DNA from: Kiritimatiellia bacterium
Lineage (GTDB): Bacteria > Verrucomicrobiota > Kiritimatiellia > UBA8416 > JABMPJ01
Direction of reading: 5' to 3'
DNA: 40,437 nt
Assembly (NCBI GenBank): GCA_030745755.1
Contig: JASLOA010000035.1
Span: 1-40,437 of the forward strand
The notes under the pieces are model-generated. The model was given only the letters and a program-made list of their open reading frames with translations, searched no databases and was not told the DNA's origin. The position numbers and the translations under genes were made by a program. The first letter of the stretch is position 1; every line of letters starts with the position of its first letter. This document shows, piece by piece, positions 24,069 to 30,948 of this stretch.

Positions 24069-24607
24069 GTAAATCCGTCAAGCCCACTCGCGCACAACGC
24101 CTCGTAGCATTCGAGGCGGTTGTACGGCACTACGAGTCAGCCCTGCTGCGCTACGCCGCCCGCATCTTAAACGATCCCGACGGCGCTCAGGACGTGGTTC
24201 AGGATAGCTTCATCCGGCTGCTGCACCGCTGGAAAGGGGAGATGGTCCCGGATGGTCAAATGACCAACTGGCTCTATCGCGTTGTTCACAACTGCGCCGT
24301 CGACCATGTTCGCAAGATTGCCCGGCGCAGCCTGCTGCACCGCCGTGCGGCGGCCGAGCAGGATCAGGTGGCTGACCCGGACCGTGGTGCAGGTTTCCGC
24401 GTGAGCGACCGCGCCGCCCGCGCAGCGGCGGCGCTGCAGACGCTTGACCTGCGGGAGCGGCAGCTCGTGATTCTAAAGGTATATGAGGAGAAGTCGTACA
24501 AGGAGATAAGTGCGATTACGGGCCTCTCCACCGGAAATGTCGGCTATATTCTACACCACGCCATGCGCAAGCTGGCGCGGGAGTTGGAGGGAGACACGCC
24601 ATCATGA
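24065..24607 (+). CDS. ECF-type RNA polymerase sigma factor
   Basis: A 180-residue sigma-70 family protein of extracytoplasmic-function type. Region 2 is at about 15-80 (YESALLRYAARILNDPDGAQ, VVQDSFIRLLHRW, TNWLYRVVHNCAVDHVRK), and region 4 at about 120-175 (LDLRERQLVILKVYEEKSYK and a helix-turn-helix GLSTGNVGYILHHAMRKLAR). It starts with GTG 24065 inside the serA stop (GTGA), and its own stop overlaps the anti-sigma start (ATGA), so all three genes are translationally coupled. It should direct a small regulon controlled by the partner anti-sigma factor. Confidence 0.88.
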   Translation: MSKSVKPTRAQRLVAFEAVVRHYESALLRYAARILNDPDGAQDVVQDSFIRLLHRWKGEMVPDGQMTNWLYRVVHNCAVDHVRKIARRSLLHRRAAAEQDQVADPDRGAGFRVSDRAARAAAALQTLDLRERQLVILKVYEEKSYKEISAITGLSTGNVGYILHHAMRKLARELEGDTPS

Positions 24608-25059
24608 CATCGCCTGACCAACACAAACAGACACGGCAGCCTCCCGGCGCGGAACGACCACTGCCCTGTGAGGAAATCCAGGCGCTCATGCTCGACTATG
24701 TGCAGCACGGCCTGGGTGAAGGCCGAGCCGACCTGGTGCGCGAGCACACCCGTCGCTGTCCGGCCTGCCATGAGCGCATGGTGACACTTCAGGAGACGGT
24801 CGGGATTCTGCATGATGCCCCCTTCTCTTCCGGCCCATTGCCTCAACGCCTCTCCGAGCGCCACCACAGCCGTATCGTAAGGGCCGTCATGCACCCGGTG
24901 CTGGATTGGATATATGTGCACCACATCCTGGTGTCGGCTCTTGTCGCCACGATTGTCCTGGCCTCGGTCTTCTTCGGACTGCGCCGTTACAGGGTATGGC
25001 GGGAGACCATTGATCCGGGGATTCCGGTGGTGATTGGAGAGGGAGAGCTGCCGGAGTGA
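24604..25059 (+). CDS. zinc-binding transmembrane anti-sigma factor
   Basis: A 151-residue protein with the ZAS pattern Cys22 ... His48-x3-Cys52-x2-Cys55 in the N-terminal cytoplasmic part (EHTRRCPACHERM), then one membrane helix at about 107-125 (HHILVSALVATIVLASVFFG) and only about 25 residues outside. Such proteins hold the ECF sigma factor at the membrane until a signal releases it. The outer part is too short for a real sensor domain, so the signal may act through the membrane, or zinc/thiol chemistry at the Cys residues may matter. It overlaps the sigma gene by 4 bp. Confidence 0.85.
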   Translation: MTSPDQHKQTRQPPGAERPLPCEEIQALMLDYVQHGLGEGRADLVREHTRRCPACHERMVTLQETVGILHDAPFSSGPLPQRLSERHHSRIVRAVMHPVLDWIYVHHILVSALVATIVLASVFFGLRRYRVWRETIDPGIPVVIGEGELPE

Positions 25060-25071
25060 TGGCCCTTTTCG

Positions 25072-25326
25072 CGGCTCGCCGGGACGGCTCGCCCTACCTG
25101 GTGTATGGTGAATCTAGTGTCCTGTCTCACAATTGCGTTTGCATAACTTGTGTGTCATCCCGAGCGAAGTCGAGGGATCTCTGCCTCATCATGGGGCTGA
25201 GATTCCTCGCTTCGCTCGGAATGACAGTGCTCTGCGTATTTTGAGAGTCTGTTTGCGTTGCACGACACTAGAGGGGCAAGGTAGGGCGAGCTGTCTGCCC
25301 GCCTCTGGAGGGTCCCCGGCGAGCCG
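25072..25326. repeat. family E inverted repeat, copy 2, interrupted by another element
   Basis: The left arm 25072-25098 ends GGCTCGCCCTACC and the right arm starts GGTAGGGCGAGC (25280-25291) and ends CCCCGGCGAGCCG (25314-25326). The layout matches the element at 20808-20884. Without the 158-bp insertion at 25114-25271 the loop would be 23 bp, close to the 25 bp of the intact copy. It lies between the convergent anti-sigma and coiled-coil genes. Confidence 0.6.
25114..25271. mobile_element. 158-bp MITE-like element (family B copy 1)
   Basis: The element is bounded by CTAGTGTC and GACACTAG, a perfect 8-bp terminal inverted repeat, or equally TGTC/GACA ends flanked by a duplicated CTAG. Inside are TGTCATCCCGAGCGAAGTCG and a partner block ending TTCGCTCGGAATGACA, so the interior is itself quasi-palindromic. 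It has no coding capacity. A degraded relative is at 33734-33915, and the interior block is shared with family A. Confidence 0.6.
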
Positions 25327-25329
25327 TAA

Positions 25330-26511
25330 CTACCTCGTCTCGCACATCGTCATCCAGACGCGCACATCGTTAGCGTCCGGAGCGTCGGGACGAAGCCTCA
25401 GATAGCGCCGGTAGTGGCTGACGGCTTTGCGGTACTGCTTCAAGTTCTGGTCGTACAGCACCGCCAGGTTGTAGTGCGTGTCAGCGTCGGCCGGATCAAG
25501 GCGCAAGGCGCGCAGGTACTCCCGCTCAGCTTCCTTGAACTGACCGCGATTGGCAAAGACCACACCCATGTTGTAATGGACATCCCGCTGGCGGCTTGCT
25601 CCGGCATACTGTACTTCCGTACGGGTCTTGGCCAAGAGGGTCGCAACGCGTTCGGCTTTCTTGAGCCGCTCTTCGCGCTTATCCAACTCCACCTTCAGAG
25701 CCCTGAGCTCACGCTCACGCTGCGACAGCTCGCTGCTCTGCTCACGCTCACGTGACTGGGTTTCGGCCAACTCCTGCTCCAACTCGGGAATCCTCTCCAG
25801 CAGCTTAACGATCACGGCCTTATGCTTGGCCGTTTCGCCACTGATATCGGCCATCTCGGCTTCCAGCTCACCCTTGGCCGCCGCCTCCGACTCCACTTCG
25901 CGCAACTCTTTGACCACCTTCGCTTTTTCACTCTCGAGATCAGAAAGTTTGGAGCGCAGTTCGGAGTTTTCATCCTCCAGGGCTCTGAACAGATCCGAAC
26001 CCGGCTTGACGGCCGGCCCCTTCGCTGGAGGCGGGCGAGATTCGTTACGCTCAACGCGACTTTTCAGGGCACCAAGATCCTGGGCCAGCTTGGCTTTGGC
26101 GCTTTCGGCGGCCGCGAGCGCGGCTTCGAGGGAGGCTACCTTCTCGGGGTCGACCGAGCTGGTCGTCTCACTCCTGAGTCGTTCTATCTCACCAGCTGAG
26201 CTGGTGATCTGCGACTGCAGCTTCGTCATTTCGCGCTGTAAGCGGGCGTTCTCTTCGCGCATGGACTCGGAACCACGATCGGTTTCCTGAAGCTTGCGAC
26301 GCAGGCCGAGGTTCTCCTTGAGAAGCTGGTTATAGGTGTCCGGATCCAGAGCGGCATCCGAAGCGCCCGGCTCGGCTGGTGTGCCGTCTTTGGGCTTGCC
26401 ATCTGGGCCCCAGGACCATTCGAAGCCTTCGGCCTCCTGGGCATGGACGGTTCCAGTCAGCACCGCAACAGCCACCATTATGCAACCCACGCCTATGATA
26501 ATCCCGCGCAT
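25330..26511 (-). CDS. exported coiled-coil and TPR protein of the secretin operon
   Basis: A 393-residue protein with a signal peptide (about 1-24, TVHAQ), a Pro/Gly-rich linker, a very long charged coiled coil (about 60-295, many E/K/R/L heptads such as ENARLQREMTKLQSQI and LRALKVELDKREERLKKAE), and a C-terminal TPR pair (about 305-385, VHYNMGVVFANRGQFKEAER and THYNLAVLYDQNLKQYRKA). It probably spans or scaffolds in the periplasm. TPR proteins such as PilF/PilW help secretins assemble, and this one lies 25 bp downstream of a secretin, so a pilotin-like or assembly role is plausible but unproven. GAGGGAG precedes ATG 26511. Confidence 0.75.
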   Translation of the reverse strand: MRGIIIGVGCIMVAVAVLTGTVHAQEAEGFEWSWGPDGKPKDGTPAEPGASDAALDPDTYNQLLKENLGLRRKLQETDRGSESMREENARLQREMTKLQSQITSSAGEIERLRSETTSSVDPEKVASLEAALAAAESAKAKLAQDLGALKSRVERNESRPPPAKGPAVKPGSDLFRALEDENSELRSKLSDLESEKAKVVKELREVESEAAAKGELEAEMADISGETAKHKAVIVKLLERIPELEQELAETQSREREQSSELSQRERELRALKVELDKREERLKKAERVATLLAKTRTEVQYAGASRQRDVHYNMGVVFANRGQFKEAEREYLRALRLDPADADTHYNLAVLYDQNLKQYRKAVSHYRRYLRLRPDAPDANDVRVWMTMCETR

Positions 26512-26536
26512 GCGGTGTACTCCCTCGGCGCCCGTT

Positions 26537-28120
26537 CTAGCGACGCATCGGTTTCAGTTTCCTGGCCTGCCGTTCCGAAAGCGGATGTGGCTCTTCTCCT
26601 GACACAATACGAGGCGTCAGGAAAGCAATCAGTTCCTGGCTGGCCACCTGGTCGGCCGTGGTCCGGAACAGCACGCCCAGCAGCGGGATGCGGCCAAGGA
26701 ACGGAACGCGGGACTGGGTGTTCTGCTTGGAATTCTCGATCATGCCGGCGATGATGACGGTCTCACGGTCCTTGACCAACACGCTGGTCTCGGCATAGGA
26801 ACGGCGAACAATCGGTACGGTCCGGAAGGCCTGGTAGTTGCCAACCACGGAGCTGACCTCCGGTCGAATGGTGGTGCTGATCATGCCGTCGGCACTGATG
26901 CGCGGCGTCACCGACAGCGTCACACCCACTTCGAGAAAGACAACGGTTTCGCCCACAACGTTCGTCGTACCGCTCTCAAGCTGGGCTTCGGCGTAGGGTT
27001 GATCGGTCACCACCTTAATCGTGGCCTCTTCGCCATCGAGCACGGCCACGTGCGGATTCGAAAGAATCTTGGTCTCGCCTACCTGCTTAAGCGCTTCAAG
27101 GACAACATTCAGGTCGCCGTTGCCGAGAATCGTCTTGTAGGTGAGTGTTGCCGAGGGGTTCACAGCTTCGGCGACGCCCGACAATGAACCGGGCGTGGAT
27201 GCGGTACCCAGAGCAAAGCGGGGATCCATGCCCTGGAAGAGATGATCCCAGTTCACACCCATACGATAATCATCCCCCAGGGAGACCTGGACAATCTTTG
27301 CCTCGATGAAGACCTGACGTGGACGGCGGTCGAAAACACCGATCAGGTGCTCCACCTGTTCCATCTCGTGCGGCAGGGCCGTCACGATGAACGTCTTGGT
27401 GCGCTTATCCACACGCAGATCGCCAATCTCCGGATTCAGGATAGCCGTTATCTCCGGCTGAAGGTCTTCGACATTGGCGTACTGCAACTCGAACGTCTTC
27501 GTCTGGGTCGGCAGCACACGCGAGACGGTGACAAGGTCGGCCCCTGCTATAATGGCCTCCATCTCGGCAATCTTGCCGGACGTATCGATAAGAATGAGCG
27601 TACCGGTCACGGGATCGGCCACAACCGTACCGATCGAGCTCTTGATGGGCTCGAGCATGGTGGCCAAGCGGGCGGGATCGGCGTACTTGAGGTGGACAAC
27701 TTTGACTTCCTTGTTGTCGTAGAAACTCGAGCCATGCTTAGCCTGGTACTCGGCATCCGTCATAATCGTAACGATGCCGCCTCGGATCTCGTAGGCCAGG
27801 TTGTTGACAGAGAGGACGACTTCCAGGGCCTCTCCCACCGAGACGTTCTCAAATTTCAGCTTGGTGGTCAGCCCCGCAACACCCGGCCCGATCACCATGT
27901 TGTTCAAACCGCCGCGATGGGCAAGGAACTCGATAAGTTGGACGACATCCCATGGATCCAGCGAGGTGAGGCTGACGGTATTCTCAAGACCGGGCAGGTC
28001 GTACTCGGTCAACGGCTTGGGCTGAGCCAGTCCTGTTGTTGCCAGGAGGCCCGACAGGAGGAGAGCGGCCGATAGAAGGGGCAAGATAAATCTCGAAATC
28101 CTGTCCTGACACTTGCCCAT
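26537..28120 (-). CDS. secretin (GspD/PilQ family)
   Basis: An outer-membrane channel protein of 527 residues. It has a signal peptide (to about TTGLAQ), N0/STN-like and N1 domains (FENVSVGEALEVVLSVNNLA, VVHLKYADPARLATMLEPI), an N2/N3-type NolW domain (FELQYANVEDLQPEITAIL), and the C-terminal secretin domain with the hallmark VPFLGRIPLLGVLFR near the end. It oligomerises into a gated pore for type II secretion or type IV pili. ATG 28120 is preferred to the GTG two codons earlier because GAGGG is then properly spaced. It lies between a GspC/PilP-like gene and the coiled-coil TPR gene, and no ATPase or pilin genes are present. Confidence 0.88.
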   Translation of the reverse strand: MGKCQDRISRFILPLLSAALLLSGLLATTGLAQPKPLTEYDLPGLENTVSLTSLDPWDVVQLIEFLAHRGGLNNMVIGPGVAGLTTKLKFENVSVGEALEVVLSVNNLAYEIRGGIVTIMTDAEYQAKHGSSFYDNKEVKVVHLKYADPARLATMLEPIKSSIGTVVADPVTGTLILIDTSGKIAEMEAIIAGADLVTVSRVLPTQTKTFELQYANVEDLQPEITAILNPEIGDLRVDKRTKTFIVTALPHEMEQVEHLIGVFDRRPRQVFIEAKIVQVSLGDDYRMGVNWDHLFQGMDPRFALGTASTPGSLSGVAEAVNPSATLTYKTILGNGDLNVVLEALKQVGETKILSNPHVAVLDGEEATIKVVTDQPYAEAQLESGTTNVVGETVVFLEVGVTLSVTPRISADGMISTTIRPEVSSVVGNYQAFRTVPIVRRSYAETSVLVKDRETVIIAGMIENSKQNTQSRVPFLGRIPLLGVLFRTTADQVASQELIAFLTPRIVSGEEPHPLSERQARKLKPMRR

Positions 28121-28136
28121 GTTCACTGCCCTCGCT

Positions 28137-28964
28137 CTACTTCACTATCACTTCGTCGCCATCCTTCTCGAACGCGACGTGATCGGTGGCAATCCGAACC
28201 AGCTTGAACTGGGATTCGCCCACCACCATGTTCTGCTCCACCTTCAAAATATGCATACGGCCGCCTTCACGGTCGGCCACGATGGCTTCCATCTCGCCAT
28301 CGGCCGCGCGCGACAGTCCGATCAGATCCAGTTTCTGCGCCTCAAGCTTCCAGTCGGGCACCTTCGTGCGCGTCTGCACAACCGTGACCGTGGCTTCGCC
28401 ACCGTTACTCTCCAAATCGCGCACTATAGGACGTTTAGAGAAAGATTCCAAGAGATTTGCGAGCACCGGAAGCCCCGCGGATAGCTCGGCGGGTCCACCT
28501 GCGGACGCGTCGCCTGCGAGAACAGGTGAGCCGATTCGCACGAAGCCCGCCGGGGCCTGCCGAATGGTTGCGAAAAGATCCAACACACCGAAAACCAGGA
28601 TGAGGAGCACAGCTACAGCAAGGATTCGGTTAATGGCGCGAATGCCACTGCCCTGGCGCCGACTGCGTGCACCCGGCATGGCCCACTTGGGCGCCTCATC
28701 CTCTGTATCGATGCCACTGGGGGCTTTGGAGCCACCGAACAGGCCGGCAATCCCCTTCTTCGCAGGGGAAGCAGCATCGGGATCGGGCAGACCAAGTTGG
28801 CCCTCATCGCCACTCTCGTCCTCACGGGGGGCGAGACGCAGCCCCGATGAATCGGGTTCAGCCGGTGCCTCAGCGTCAATAGTGGCCGCTGATTCGGGAG
28901 CGGCTACCTCCTCTTCGGAGGGAGCCTCCACGGCTTCATCGAGCGTTCTTTCCTCGTCTCCCAT
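28137..28964 (-). CDS. GspC/PilP-like inner-membrane protein
   Basis: A 275-residue single-pass protein: an acidic, Pro/Ala-rich cytoplasmic N-terminus (1-110), one membrane helix (about 112-132, LAVAVLLILVFGVLDLF), a variable linker, and a C-terminal beta-rich domain (about 205-275, KLDLIGLSRAADGEMEAIVA, then REGGRMHILKVEQNMVVGES and FEKDGDEVIVK). That domain resembles the homology region of GspC and the PilP fold, which bind the N-terminal domains of the secretin. It is the first gene of the three-gene secretin operon, 16 bp before the secretin. I recognise the fold pattern, not a named family member. Confidence 0.65.
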   Translation of the reverse strand: MGDEERTLDEAVEAPSEEEVAAPESAATIDAEAPAEPDSSGLRLAPREDESGDEGQLGLPDPDAASPAKKGIAGLFGGSKAPSGIDTEDEAPKWAMPGARSRRQGSGIRAINRILAVAVLLILVFGVLDLFATIRQAPAGFVRIGSPVLAGDASAGGPAELSAGLPVLANLLESFSKRPIVRDLESNGGEATVTVVQTRTKVPDWKLEAQKLDLIGLSRAADGEMEAIVADREGGRMHILKVEQNMVVGESQFKLVRIATDHVAFEKDGDEVIVK

Positions 28965-29134
28965 ACAAACAATAATCCTCGCTACTCACCTACGGTCGTC
29001 AGGGTCTCTGGACTATAGGAATGCGCTGCAGCGCAGTCAACTCGATTCGAGACCGATCCGTATATGCCCAAAGGCCTATCGCGCCTCAGAGCAACGCATC
29101 AGGTGGGGCCAAAACGGGCCACAGCCACGCCTTA

Positions 29135-29255
29135 CCGGCGTGTTGCCCAAGAGGAGATCCCTCGACTTCGCTCGGGATGACAGCTCCGGAATTACCGAGT
29201 TTCCCAAGAAGTTGTCATGCTGAGCTTGTCGAAGCATCTCCTTTGAGCACCTGTG
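29135..29255. repeat. family A palindromic element, copy 2
   Basis: It begins CCGGCGTGTTGCCCAA like copy 1, then holds the same CCCTCGACTTCGCTCGGGAT block, a PuGTTGTCATGCTGAGCTTGTC-like block and a CATCTCCTT end. The right terminal repeat has decayed to GAGCAC. The remaining intergenic sequence from 28965 to 29134 shows nothing recognisable. Confidence 0.55.
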
Positions 29256-29275
29256 ATGATTGGGGCAGCGCGCCG

Positions 29276-30451
29276 CTACAGGGCGCTGACAAAACGCTGC
29301 ATACGCTCCATGGCCTGTTCAATCTCGTCCATGGCCGTAGCGTACGAACAGCGGAGATACCCCTCTCCCGAGGGACCAAAAGCTGTCCCGGGCACACAGG
29401 CTACGTTCTCCTCCTCCAGCAGGCGCATCGAGAAATCATGTGAGGTGAGCCCCGTGTCCCCAATACAGGGGAAGGCGTAGAAGGCACCACCCGGCAGATG
29501 ACATGGTAATCCCATATCGTTCAGAGATTTATGGATATAGTGGCGACGCAGGTCATAGGCCTCGCGCATTTCCACCACGTCGCTGTCACCGTTCTTCAGG
29601 GCCTCGACAGAGGCCTCCTGACTGAGAATCGGGGCGCATAACATGGAGTACTGGTGAATCTTCATCATGGCTTCAACCAACACGGGCGGCGCACAAGCGT
29701 ACCCCATGCGAAAACCGGTCATGGCCCAGGCCTTGGAAAGACCGTTCAGGAAGATGGTACGCTCGCGCATGCCCGGCAGTGAGGCAATGCTCACTCGCTC
29801 AGCTTCGTAGGTCAACTCCGAGTAGACTTCATCGCTGATCACGAGCAGGTCGTGCTCGCAGGCCAGCGCGGCAATGCCTCCCAGATCCTCGCGTGTCAGG
29901 ATGCCACCGGTCGGGTTGGTAGGAAAGTTCAGAACCAACACCTTGGATTTCTCGGTCAGAACCGGCTCGATGTCTTCCCGGCGCAAACGGAAACCTGTCT
30001 CGCGCTTCGTCGAGACGGGAACGGGGGTGCCGAAAGCCAGGGTGATGACCGGCGAATAGGATACATAGCACGGTTCGTGGTAGATCACCTCGTCGCCCGG
30101 CTCAATTATGGCGCGCATGGCCAGGTCGAGCGCTTCACTGACCCCTACCGTCACCAACACTTCGTCGACGGGATCATAGGCCAGGCCGTGTGAACGCTTC
30201 ACATAGCTCGCAATGGCCCGGCGCAGACGCATCATCCCCAGGTTCGAGGTATAGGACGTGGCTCCGTGTTCCAGCGCCCAAATCGCCGCCTCACGGATAT
30301 GCCAAGGCGTCACGAAATCGGGTTCACCGATGCTCAGGCTGATCACGCCCTCACGCTCGCTGACCAGTCCAAAGAAGTCGCGGATGCCGGAGCGGGGCAT
30401 CCCGCTCACATGGCTGGCGACGAAATCACGGGGTGACTTTGAGTCGCTCAT
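29276..30451 (-). CDS. PLP-dependent class I aminotransferase
   Basis: A 391-residue fold-type I aminotransferase. The PLP-binding Lys is K240 in NGLSKAWAMTGFRMGY. Asp207 (VISDEVY) and the NFPTNPTGG motif (175-183) are in place, as is the SIGEPDF substrate-region motif near the N-terminus. The sequence most resembles the aromatic/alanine/aspartate (subgroup I-gamma) enzymes; the exact amino acid cannot be told. I use ATG 30451, which has GAGG 6 bp upstream. It overlaps the end of the Lrp/AsnC regulator by 26 bp, which suggests the regulator controls it in response to an amino acid. Confidence 0.88.
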   Translation of the reverse strand: MSDSKSPRDFVASHVSGMPRSGIRDFFGLVSEREGVISLSIGEPDFVTPWHIREAAIWALEHGATSYTSNLGMMRLRRAIASYVKRSHGLAYDPVDEVLVTVGVSEALDLAMRAIIEPGDEVIYHEPCYVSYSPVITLAFGTPVPVSTKRETGFRLRREDIEPVLTEKSKVLVLNFPTNPTGGILTREDLGGIAALACEHDLLVISDEVYSELTYEAERVSIASLPGMRERTIFLNGLSKAWAMTGFRMGYACAPPVLVEAMMKIHQYSMLCAPILSQEASVEALKNGDSDVVEMREAYDLRRHYIHKSLNDMGLPCHLPGGAFYAFPCIGDTGLTSHDFSMRLLEEENVACVPGTAFGPSGEGYLRCSYATAMDEIEQAMERMQRFVSAL

Positions 30452-30905
30452 GGTCATCCTCAATCTTCATCAGGACCCCCTGGTCCTTGTAGGTCTTCAA
30501 CGAAAAGTGCGTGGTCGTCGACAGCACACCCGCAATCGTGGCGAGCTGCTCGTTAACAAAGGTGGCGACCTCGTGCAGCGTACGCCCCACGACGAAGACC
30601 AACAGGTCATAGGTCCCGGACATCAGGAAGAGCGAGTCCACCTGCTCAAAACGCGAAATCCGACTGGCAATCCGGTCGTATCCCCCACCCCGTTCCGGCG
30701 TGATCTTCACCTCGATGACCGCCCGGACTTTGTCGATATCGAGCTGATCCTCGTTCACGATGGCCCGATACCCGCAGATAATGCCCTTCTGCTCATACGC
30801 CGCAATCTGCGCCTTCACATCCTCAACGGATAGATCCAGCATCTTCGCCAGGTTCTCCGGCGTCTCCAGCGCATTCTCCTGCAGCAACTTAAGCAACTTG
30901 TCCAT
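30426..30905 (-). CDS. Lrp/AsnC family transcriptional regulator
   Basis: A 159-residue regulator with an N-terminal winged helix (about 1-55, LETPENLAKMLDLSVEDVKA then YEQKGIICGYRAIVN) and a C-terminal RAM ligand-binding domain (about 65-145, VRAVIEVKITPERGGGYDRI, then LFLMSGTYDLLVFVVGRTL). These proteins sense amino acids and act as dimers or octamers. The gene starts 33 bp after the valS stop, with a perfect 20-bp palindrome in that gap, and overlaps the aminotransferase gene. The pairing of an AsnC-type regulator with an aminotransferase is a recurrent arrangement. Confidence 0.88.
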   Translation of the reverse strand: MDKLLKLLQENALETPENLAKMLDLSVEDVKAQIAAYEQKGIICGYRAIVNEDQLDIDKVRAVIEVKITPERGGGYDRIASRISRFEQVDSLFLMSGTYDLLVFVVGRTLHEVATFVNEQLATIAGVLSTTTHFSLKTYKDQGVLMKIEDDHERLKVTP

Positions 30906-30928
30906 AGCTCACCTCTGCTTGCTCTTAC

Positions 30929-30948
30929 TGATCAGTGATCACTGATCA
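30929..30948. promoter_or_regulatory. perfect 20-bp palindrome upstream of the Lrp gene
   Basis: TGATCAGTGATCACTGATCA reads the same on both strands. It spans the valS stop codon (30939-30941) and lies 24-43 bp upstream of the regulator's start. The position suits an autoregulatory operator for the Lrp/AsnC protein. It could instead be an interspersed or terminator-like palindrome. Confidence 0.5.
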
